Source: an uncultured Veillonellaceae bacterium (lineage in GTDB: Bacteria; Bacillota; Negativicutes; Veillonellales; Dialisteraceae). From it: a DNA stretch of 64,000 bases. Where the stretch lies: contig CATVYJ010000007.1 of NCBI GenBank assembly GCA_958348245.1, positions 37,685 through 101,684 on the forward strand. Direction: 5' to 3'. The notes below the pieces were generated by a model. The model made no database searches and was not told the DNA's origin. It saw nothing but the letters and a program-made list of their open reading frames with translations. Positions 53,106 through 60,027 of this stretch are shown here, one piece after another (the stretch's first letter is position 1; every line of letters begins with the position of its first letter). The position numbers were made by a program, and so were the translations under genes.

Positions 53106-53130
53106 AAAAAACGGCTCCCGGAAGAGCCGT
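53106..53130 (-). terminator. intrinsic terminator of the cyclodeaminase gene
   Basis: On the minus strand ACGGCTC / GAGCCGT stem, six-base loop, T6. It lies between the two minus-strand genes. Confidence 0.88.
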
Positions 53131-53135
53131 CTCCT

Positions 53136-53765
53136 TTATAATGTGACCTGATAGGTGAGCACCGCGTCGATGGCGGAGCACGCGTCCTCCCACGCGGCGA
53201 TGGTGTCCTCCATCTCGCGCACGTAGAAATCGTTTTTGATGGACTTCAGATTGATGCGCACGTTGAGAATCGCCGCATGGACCGCCGCCATGGCGCACTG
53301 CGCCGCGATGATGCTGTCCGTGATGAGATTGGCGTTCCCCTGCTGGAGCACCTTCGTGAAGAGGGGCATCATGTCCGCCATGGCCTGCGCCATCTGCGCC
53401 GGGGCCTCGGCGGACTTCTGGAGCGCCTGCTGGATGGCCTCCGTCCGCGCCGCCTGTCCTTCCTCGTCCGCGGGCTTCGGCTGGCGGTACGCCGCCATGA
53501 GCGCGGAGAAATTTTTCGCGTCCTCGTCCATCAGGTCGAGCATGATGGACCGGGCGTCCTGAAAAATCCCCTTCCACGCTTCGGCCTCTTTATGCACCGC
53601 TTCGTACTTCAGATTCGTCACCGTGAGGGCGCACACCTTCTCCGCGAGAGCGCACGCCTGCGCCGCGAGCAGCCCCGCCGCCGCGCCGCCCCCCGGAGCG
53701 GGAGACGTGCTCCCGAGAGCGTCCAGAAATCCGTCGATGGTCTCTTTGCGAAATGCCGTATCCAA
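53136..53765 (-). CDS. fchA: cyclodeaminase/cyclohydrolase family protein
   Basis: 209 aa from a TTG at 53765 that follows GAGGTGA at proper distance; the longer frame starts with another TTG at 53783, before that site. All-helical FTCD_C fold: TIDGFLDALGSTSPAPGGGAAAG is the folate-binding signature, followed by long amphipathic helices. Family members remove ammonia from formimino-tetrahydrofolate or hydrolyse methenyl-THF in C1 metabolism and histidine or purine fermentation. No formiminotransferase gene is next to it. FchA-type cyclodeaminase is the best match but a substrate cannot be assigned surely. Confidence 0.82.
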   Translation of the reverse strand: MDTAFRKETIDGFLDALGSTSPAPGGGAAAGLLAAQACALAEKVCALTVTNLKYEAVHKEAEAWKGIFQDARSIMLDLMDEDAKNFSALMAAYRQPKPADEEGQAARTEAIQQALQKSAEAPAQMAQAMADMMPLFTKVLQQGNANLITDSIIAAQCAMAAVHAAILNVRINLKSIKNDFYVREMEDTIAAWEDACSAIDAVLTYQVTL

Positions 53766-53883
53766 TACAATCACCTCATTCAAATTTTTTCTTTATTATA
53801 ACAGCCGCCGGAAGATTCGCCCACAGCGCGCGCCGCCCGCAGATGCCCTGTCAAAATTTCAAATCTTTTCATATGGAAATCAA

Positions 53884-53912
53884 TTGCATGTGAATGGGGT
53901 GGGTGCTATACT
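53884..53912 (+). promoter_or_regulatory. promoter of the YadA-like adhesin
   Basis: TTGCAT, 17 bases, TATACT with TGC before the -10. It gives a leader of about 130 bases that contains the G8 tract and hairpin described next. Confidence 0.72.
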
Positions 53913-53979
53913 CAAAGTAGAACCGGCGCGGAAAGGGCGCGCCGCTTCGAAAATCTTTACGGAACAAAAGAATAAGTGC

Positions 53980-54040
53980 GGGGGGGGTGAAGAACCCCTT
54001 TCGTAGAAAACCTCCTCTCGTACCCACGTATGGGAGGAGG
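53980..54040 (+). promoter_or_regulatory. adhesin leader RNA: G8 tract plus hairpin covering the ribosome binding site
   Basis: Eight G (53980-53987), then TGAAGAACCCC, then a continuous 12-bp hairpin. CCTCCTC (54011-54017) pairs with GAGGAGG (54034-54040), extended inward by five more pairs. The 3' arm is the Shine-Dalgarno sequence and is followed by AATTTTTATG. The same design occurs at 59969-60019. Confidence 0.7.
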
Positions 54041-54047
54041 AATTTTT

Positions 54048-55373
54048 ATGAGGAAATTCTATGCCGCGCTTCTCACGGCGGCGGCGCTCACCATGAGCGC
54101 AGGTTTCTCGGTACAGGCGAAGGAGTATGAGCTTGATGTCGGTACTGTGGCGGATACAGTAACGGATGGAAGCGCGATGGCACTGGGGGCCGGTTCGAAG
54201 GCAAACGCTACAGGTGCTACGGCCATTGGTACATACGCAGAGGCAAGTGGTAATTATTCAACAGCGACAGGGAGATGGTCTTCCGCTACAGGGAGTAACT
54301 CGACCGCGAATGGCTTTAAGGCCAGCGCAACTGGAAAAAACAGTACCGCTTTGGGGGATGAGTCAACAGCTTCTGCCGATGATGCAACTGCTACTGGCTT
54401 CAAAGCAAATGCTGCTACAGCAGGGGCTACGGCGACCGGTGCCGGTGCACAGGCGACAGGGACCAGCAGTACGGCGACCGGTTATAAAGCAACCGCATCG
54501 GGAGCGAGTGCAACCGCAAACGGGTACGGTGCGAAAGCAACGAATGCTGGAACCACGGCAACTGGTCATGTAGCAACAGCTGAAGGCAAAAACAGCACCG
54601 CTAATGGCGATAACTCGCAGGCTACAGGAGATTTGAGTACGGCTGTCGGCCAAAATTCTGTCGCGGATAAGAAAGCCAGCACCGCTCTGGGACAGGCAGC
54701 ACATGCTAACGCGGCGGAGAGCACGGCGCTTGGTATGGGGGCTTCCGTGGCAGCGGGAGGAGATGGCGGTACTGCCGTTGGGAAAAATGCTTCCGTGACA
54801 GCGGAAAATTCCGTAGCAATCGGCGCATACAGCAAGGCAACGGAAGCGAACACGGTGTCCGTAGGGAATGAAGATACCCAGCGTCAGATTACCTATGTAG
54901 CGGACGGCGAAGTGAGTGCGGCTTCCACAGATGCCATTAACGGCCGTCAGCTCTGGGGCGTACAGCAGGACGTGAATCATTTGTCTGATAAAGTGTCCGA
55001 CCTGGGCGACGAGATCGACAGCGTGGGCGCGATTTCTTCCGCTCTCGCCGGCCTCCATCCCCTCGACTACGACGGCACGGGCTCGAAGTTCCAGCTCGCG
55101 GCGGCCATGGGCAGCTACGACGGTACGCAGGCCGCGGCCATCGGCGGCTTCTATCACTTCAATGAAGACGTGATGATGTCCCTCGGCGGGGCGACCTCTT
55201 TCGGCGGGGACAACAAGAGCGCCTTCAATGTGGGCGTGACCTTCCGCGTCGGTCAGGGCGGCGGCCATAAGGCGGTGCCTGCGGACGTGCGGGAACGGCT
55301 CGACGCGCAGGAAGCGGAGATTGCCGCGCTGAAAGCGCAGGTGGAAGCGCTCCTGGCGAAGGACGCGCAGTGA
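54048..55373 (+). CDS. YadA-like trimeric autotransporter adhesin
   Basis: 441 aa from the ATG at 54048. Signal peptide (RKFYAALLTAAALTMSAGFS, cut after VQA). Residues about 50-270 consist of many 14-residue left-handed beta-roll repeats (xAxATGxxSxAxGxx), the YadA head. A neck (VSVGNEDTQRQITYVADGEV, STDAINGRQLW) follows, then a short coiled stalk (VNHLSDKVSDLGDEIDSVGA) and a C-terminal beta anchor ending near FRVGQGG. An extra coiled coil (LDAQEAEIAALKAQVEALLAK) follows the anchor, which is unusual since anchors normally end the protein. It would bind host or biofilm ligands from the outer membrane. Confidence 0.9.
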   Translation: MRKFYAALLTAAALTMSAGFSVQAKEYELDVGTVADTVTDGSAMALGAGSKANATGATAIGTYAEASGNYSTATGRWSSATGSNSTANGFKASATGKNSTALGDESTASADDATATGFKANAATAGATATGAGAQATGTSSTATGYKATASGASATANGYGAKATNAGTTATGHVATAEGKNSTANGDNSQATGDLSTAVGQNSVADKKASTALGQAAHANAAESTALGMGASVAAGGDGGTAVGKNASVTAENSVAIGAYSKATEANTVSVGNEDTQRQITYVADGEVSAASTDAINGRQLWGVQQDVNHLSDKVSDLGDEIDSVGAISSALAGLHPLDYDGTGSKFQLAAAMGSYDGTQAAAIGGFYHFNEDVMMSLGGATSFGGDNKSAFNVGVTFRVGQGGGHKAVPADVRERLDAQEAEIAALKAQVEALLAKDAQ

Positions 55374-55410
55374 TTCCGTATTTTTCCTTTTTCCAGACAT
55401 ACGGGCATCG

Positions 55411-55440
55411 GAAAGAGCAGGGCGTGTCCCTGCTTTTTCT
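55411..55440 (+). terminator. intrinsic terminator
   Basis: AGCAGGG / CCCTGCT stem with loop CGTGT, followed by TTTTCT. Confidence 0.85.
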
Positions 55441-55526
55441 TTGCGCGGGCGTATAGAAAAGTTTTATCTGTCCCGGCGGAAGGGGCGGTGTATAATGGAG
55501 CATTCCCATACAGCAGGAGGTTTTCC

Positions 55527-56714
55527 ATGTGGAATGCAGCCGTTTTTTCTCTCGTCACGCTGAGTTTTGTCCTCGGCACGTGTGAATTTATCGTCATCGG
55601 CATTGTGCCGGATATTTCCGCTTCGCTGGGCGTGCCTCTCACGCAGGCGGGCATGCTCATCTCGTACTTTGCCCTCGCCTACGCCGCGGGGACGCCGCTG
55701 CTCTCGCTCTGGGGGAGCCGGTTTTCCCGGTATCATTTCCTCGCGGCGCTCACGGCGCTCTTCATCCTCGGCAACGGATGGGCGTTTTTCATTTCGTCCT
55801 ACGGGGCGCTGCTGGCGGACCGCCTCTTCCTCGCGGCGCTCTCCGGCACAATTCTCGCCGTGTCCACCACGTTTGCGCCGGACATCGCGGACCGGAAATA
55901 TCTGCCGTCGGTCATGGCGTGGATTTTTGCGGGCTTTTCCATCGCGGCCGTGCTCGGCGTGCCGCTGGGGACGCTCGCCGCGTCGTACGTGCCGTGGCAG
56001 TGGATTTTCCTCGTCATCGCCGGGCTCTCCGCGGCGGATCTTCTGCTCATGCTGAAGACGCTCCCGAAGACGGCGGCGCCGCAAACCGCGCCGGACATCC
56101 GGAAGGAGCTGTCGCTCTTCGCGGACCGGCGCATCCTGCTCGGCATGGGCGTGGGCCTGTGCGCGCTCGCGGGCAATTACACGTGGTACGCCTACGTGAC
56201 GCCCCTTCTGGAGACAGTCATGGGCGCGGAGCCCGCGTGGGTGAGCCCCATTCTGCTCCTCTTCGGGGCGATGACGGTGGTGTCCAATCTGGGGAGCGGC
56301 CGCGTGGCCGCCGCGGGAGGCGTGTACATCCTCTGGCCGATCCTTGCGGGGGAAGCGGCGCTGGCGGCGGCGCTCACCGCCGCGGTGGAGCAGTTCTGGA
56401 CGGGCCTTGCGGTGATGCTCCTCCTGGGCTGCCTCATTTATATCCACAATTCGAGCGTGCAGATTTATTTCCTTCATATTTCCACCGTATTTCATCCGGG
56501 AACGCTTCTCATGGCGGGGGCGCTGCTCCCCACCGCGGCGAATACGGGCATCGCCGTGGGGACCGCCGCGGGCAGCCTTGCCGCGGATACGATCGGCCTG
56601 GCGCTCACGCCCGCGCCGGGGGCGTGCTTCCTCGCGCTCTCGGCGTTCCTCTGCTGGCTCCTCATGCGCCCCGAACGGCGGCGTCTTTCCCGCATTTCGT
56701 ACCACAGGAAATGA
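55527..56714 (+). CDS. MFS transporter, AraJ/sugar-efflux type
   Basis: 395 aa from the ATG at 55527, after CAGGAGG; TATAAT at 55491 is the -10. Twelve membrane helices. SFVLGTCEFIVIGIVPDISASLGVP at the N-terminus is characteristic of the AraJ/PbuE/YdhP efflux group; the conserved arginine in the loop between helices 2 and 3 is in WGSRFSRY. Substrates in this group include sugars, purines and drugs, so exact cargo is unknown. Single-gene unit closed by a terminator. Confidence 0.88.
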   Translation: MWNAAVFSLVTLSFVLGTCEFIVIGIVPDISASLGVPLTQAGMLISYFALAYAAGTPLLSLWGSRFSRYHFLAALTALFILGNGWAFFISSYGALLADRLFLAALSGTILAVSTTFAPDIADRKYLPSVMAWIFAGFSIAAVLGVPLGTLAASYVPWQWIFLVIAGLSAADLLLMLKTLPKTAAPQTAPDIRKELSLFADRRILLGMGVGLCALAGNYTWYAYVTPLLETVMGAEPAWVSPILLLFGAMTVVSNLGSGRVAAAGGVYILWPILAGEAALAAALTAAVEQFWTGLAVMLLLGCLIYIHNSSVQIYFLHISTVFHPGTLLMAGALLPTAANTGIAVGTAAGSLAADTIGLALTPAPGACFLALSAFLCWLLMRPERRRLSRISYHRK

Positions 56715-56738
56715 AAAGCCCCGCCGGGGGCTTTTTTT
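56715..56738 (+). terminator. intrinsic terminator
   Basis: AAAGCCCC / GGGGCTTT stem, four-base loop, T7. Confidence 0.9.
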
Positions 56739-56855
56739 ATGCGGAATATGCAGAACATGCACGGCGTATGCAGGGCGGATTTCCGCGCGGCGGGATAAAA
56801 AATAAGAAAATACGGGATATTTTTGAAAATGCGGAAAATTTTCTTCATTTCCCTA

Positions 56856-56885
56856 TTGCCATATTTATGCAGCCTGCTGTATAAT
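56856..56885 (+). promoter_or_regulatory. argGH promoter
   Basis: TTGCCA, 18 bases, TATAAT. A partly symmetrical ATATTTATGCAG stretch (56861-56872) in the spacer might be an ArgR half-site, but the match is weak. Confidence 0.6.
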
Positions 56886-56944
56886 AAGCGCATGTTCAAA
56901 CGACATGCCAATGTCTATCACAGCAAAAGAAAGGCGGCTTTATC

Positions 56945-58189
56945 ATGAGTGAAATCAAAAAAGTAGTTCTTGCCTATTCGGGCGGCCTCGATACGTCCTG
57001 CATCATTCCGTGGCTGAAAGAAAATTACGACTGCGAAGTCATCGCCTGCACGGTGAATCTGGGGCAGCCGGAAGATTTCGACGCGATCCATCAGAAGGCG
57101 CTCGACTCCGGGGCGTCGGTGGCGGTGACCGTGGACGCGCGGAAGGAATTCATCGAAAACTACGCGTACGAAGTGCTCAAAGCGGACGGCAAGTATGAAG
57201 GGAAGTACCTCCTCGGCACGTCCTTCGCCCGCCCGCTCATCGGCAAGATTCTCGTGGAAACGGCGGAACAGTACGGCGCGGACGCCATCTCCCACGGCGC
57301 GACCGGCAAGGGCAACGACCAGGTCCGCTTCGAGCTCACCATCAAGGCGCTGAACCCGCATCTGAAGATCATCGCTCCCTGGCGTCTCTGGACCATCAAG
57401 TCCCGCGAGGACGCCATGGCGTACGCGGCGGCGCACAACGTGCCGATCAATCTGTACGACGAGAAGCAGACGGACGAAGAGAAGCAGGCCCAGAAGTATC
57501 CCTACTCCATGGACTGGAATATGTGGCATCTGTCCCACGAAGGGGACGACCTGGAAAATCCGGCGAACGCGCCGCACAAGGACATGTTCCTCGTGACGTG
57601 CGATCCGGAAGACGCGAAGGACGAGCCGGAGCTCGTGACCCTCGAATTTGAGCAGGGCGCTCCCGTGGCGCTGAACGGCGAAAAGCTGGACGGCGTGGAC
57701 ATGGTGAACAAGCTGAACGAAATCGGCGCGCGGAACGGCATCGGCATCGACGACATCGTGGAAAACCGCCTCGTGGGCATGAAGTCCCGCGGCGTGTATG
57801 AAAATCCGGCAGGATCCATCCTCTACTACGCCCATCAGGAGCTGGAGCATCTCTGCCTCGACCGGGATACGCTCCACTTCAAGGAAATGGCCGCGGTGAA
57901 ATACAGCGACCTCGTGTACGACGGCATGTGGTTCTCCCCGCTGCGCGAAGCGCTGCAGGCCTTCGCGGACAAGACGAGCGAGACCGTCACCGGCAAGGTG
58001 ACGCTCCGCCTCTACAAGGGCAACATCATGTCCCACGGCGCGGAAAGCCCGTACTCCCTGTACAATGAAGAATTCGTCACCTTCGGCGAAGACGACGTGT
58101 ACAACCAGGCGGACGCGCAGGGCTTCATCAACCTCTTCGGCCTGCCGCTCACCATCCGGGCGCTCATGAAGGAAAAGAACGAAAAATGA
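56945..58189 (+). CDS. argG: argininosuccinate synthase
   Basis: 414 aa. The ATP pyrophosphatase motif AYSGGLDTSCII is at the N-terminus. GATGKGNDQVRFE binds citrulline and aspartate, and SREDAMAYA and PYSMDWNMWH follow. It joins citrulline and aspartate with ATP in arginine synthesis. It overlaps argH by 4 bases (ATGA). Length is normal. Confidence 0.97.
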   Translation: MSEIKKVVLAYSGGLDTSCIIPWLKENYDCEVIACTVNLGQPEDFDAIHQKALDSGASVAVTVDARKEFIENYAYEVLKADGKYEGKYLLGTSFARPLIGKILVETAEQYGADAISHGATGKGNDQVRFELTIKALNPHLKIIAPWRLWTIKSREDAMAYAAAHNVPINLYDEKQTDEEKQAQKYPYSMDWNMWHLSHEGDDLENPANAPHKDMFLVTCDPEDAKDEPELVTLEFEQGAPVALNGEKLDGVDMVNKLNEIGARNGIGIDDIVENRLVGMKSRGVYENPAGSILYYAHQELEHLCLDRDTLHFKEMAAVKYSDLVYDGMWFSPLREALQAFADKTSETVTGKVTLRLYKGNIMSHGAESPYSLYNEEFVTFGEDDVYNQADAQGFINLFGLPLTIRALMKEKNEK

Positions 58190-59613
58190 GCGAGGCCATG
58201 TGGGGCGGCCGCTTCACGAAAGCGGAGGAGAAGTCCACGCAGGATTTCAATGCGTCCATCTCCTTTGACTGCCGGATGTACAGGGAAGATATCGCGGGAT
58301 CGCTCGCGCACGCGGCGATGCTCGCGCATCATCATATCATTTCCGAAAAGGATCTCGAGAACATCACCCGGGGCCTTCAGGATATCAGAAAACAGATCGA
58401 CGACGGGAAGTTTCCCTTCTCCGTCGCGCTCGAAGACATCCACATGAATGTGGAGAAGCGTCTCACCGACGCCATCGGCGATGCGGGAGCAAGGCTGCAC
58501 ACGGCGCGCAGCAGGAATGACCAGGCCGCGGTGGATACGCACATGTACGTGCGCCGCCAGATCGGCCGGCTTGCGGAAAAACTCATCGGGGTGGAAGAGG
58601 CGCTGCTCGAAATTTCCGGGAAATACAAGGATGTCATCCTGCCGGGGTATACCCACCTGCAGCGGGCGCAGCCGGTGCTCTTCTCGCACCACATGATGGC
58701 GTACTTCGCCATGCTGGAGCGGGACTTCCGCCGGCTGGAAGACTGTTTCGCCATGGCGGACATGTCGCCTCTCGGCGCGTGCGCGCTCGCGGGGACGACC
58801 TATCCCACGGACCCGGAAGAGACGGCCCGGGCGCTTCATTTCTCGAAGTGCTACGGCAACAGCCTCGACGCCGTGTCCGACCGGGACTACCTCATGGAAT
58901 TCCTTTCTTTCGCTTCCATCTGCATGGTGCATCTCTCCCGCCTGTCGGAAGAATTCATCCTGTGGAGCACCAGCGAATTTCATTTCATCGAGCTCGACGA
59001 CGGGTACTGCACGGGCAGCTCCATCATGCCCCAGAAGAAGAACCCCGACATCTGCGAGCTCATCCGCGGCAAGACCGGCCGGGTCATCGGCCATCTCATG
59101 GCGCTCCTCACCATGATGAAAGGGCTGCCGCTCGCCTACGACAAGGACATGCAGGAGGACAAGGAAGGCGTATTCGACGCCATCGACACCTTGGGCTTCG
59201 CCCTCGACATCTACGCCGGCATGATCCGCACCATGACGGTGGACGGCGCGCACACCCGGGAAGTCCTCGAAAGCGACTTCTCCAACGCCACCGACATGGC
59301 GGACTACCTCGCGAAGAAGGGGCTCCCCTTCCGCAAGGCGCACGCCGTGGTAGGGCAGGCGGTGCAGCAGTGCATCCTCCATCACAAAGTCCTGAAAGAT
59401 CTCACCCTCGAAGAATTCCAGGCCATGAGCCCCCTCTTCGAAGCGGATATTTACGACGCGATCGATATCGAAAACTGTGTGAAAAACCGCGCCAGCTACG
59501 GCGGCACCAGCCCCGTGCAGGTGGAACGCCAGATGCGCGAAGCGGAAGACACTCTCGCATTCATGAAAAAGCAGGCGGCGGAATGGAAAGCCGTCAGCGC
59601 GTTTCTTGAATAG
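58186..59613 (+). CDS. argH: argininosuccinate lyase
   Basis: 475 aa, fumarase/aspartase superfamily. MWGGRFTK starts the protein; HTARSRNDQ holds active-site residues; the signature loop GSSIMPQKKNPDICEL carries the catalytic serine. It cleaves argininosuccinate to arginine and fumarate, the last step after argG. C-terminal domain complete. Confidence 0.97.
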   Translation: MSEAMWGGRFTKAEEKSTQDFNASISFDCRMYREDIAGSLAHAAMLAHHHIISEKDLENITRGLQDIRKQIDDGKFPFSVALEDIHMNVEKRLTDAIGDAGARLHTARSRNDQAAVDTHMYVRRQIGRLAEKLIGVEEALLEISGKYKDVILPGYTHLQRAQPVLFSHHMMAYFAMLERDFRRLEDCFAMADMSPLGACALAGTTYPTDPEETARALHFSKCYGNSLDAVSDRDYLMEFLSFASICMVHLSRLSEEFILWSTSEFHFIELDDGYCTGSSIMPQKKNPDICELIRGKTGRVIGHLMALLTMMKGLPLAYDKDMQEDKEGVFDAIDTLGFALDIYAGMIRTMTVDGAHTREVLESDFSNATDMADYLAKKGLPFRKAHAVVGQAVQQCILHHKVLKDLTLEEFQAMSPLFEADIYDAIDIENCVKNRASYGGTSPVQVERQMREAEDTLAFMKKQAAEWKAVSAFLE

Positions 59614-59626
59614 ATATTGGCGGCAG

Positions 59627-59655
59627 AAAGCTCCCTTACTATAAGGGGGCTTTTT
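59627..59655 (+). terminator. intrinsic terminator of argGH
   Basis: AAAGCTCCCTTA / TAAGGGGGCTTT stem with a three-base loop and T5. Confidence 0.9.
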
Positions 59656-59879
59656 GCTTGCGCTTTTTTCTCTCCGGGGCGGCCCCCTGCCTTTCAAACT
59701 GTTTCCGCGCGCTGCGCGGACGCAGGCGCGGCGCGTCCCGTCTTCTTCTGCGGAAGAAAGCCCCCGCACCCGCCGGAGCAAGTCCCGCGGAGAAGCGGAG
59801 AGAAACGACCAGCCTCCCGAAAGGAGCGCTGTTTTTTATCTCCGTCCCGCAGAAACGCCGCGGGGCCCCTCTTCCCCCC

Positions 59880-59908
59880 TTGTGCCGCCTTTTGGAAATT
59901 GGTATACT
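59880..59908 (+). promoter_or_regulatory. promoter of the autotransporter gene
   Basis: TTGTGC, 17 bases, TATACT with TGG before the -10. The stretch 59656-59879 upstream is C-rich and shows no gene. Confidence 0.6.
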
Positions 59909-59968
59909 TTTTATAAAGCAGGAAAAAAGAGCAGGATATTGCTTTTTTGAAAGCTGCCAAAATCCATC

Positions 59969-60019
59969 GGGGGGGGTCGAGAACCTTCTCCGTACCTCCT
60001 CCCGTATCTGTACGGGAGG
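59969..60019 (+). promoter_or_regulatory. adhesin leader RNA, second copy: G8 tract plus terminator-like hairpin on the ribosome binding site
   Basis: Eight G (59969-59976), then TCGAGAACC, then hairpin CCTCCCGTA (59998-60006), loop TCTG, TACGGGAGG (60011-60019), followed by T5 and the ATG at 60028. GGGAGG is the Shine-Dalgarno. It matches the arrangement before the YadA-like gene. Confidence 0.72.
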
Positions 60020-60027
60020 TTTTTATA

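Noticed and set aside
51446..53146. 566-codon plus-strand open frame opposite the ClC gene
   Set aside because: Highly charged low-information translation; the minus strand has intact ClC motifs.
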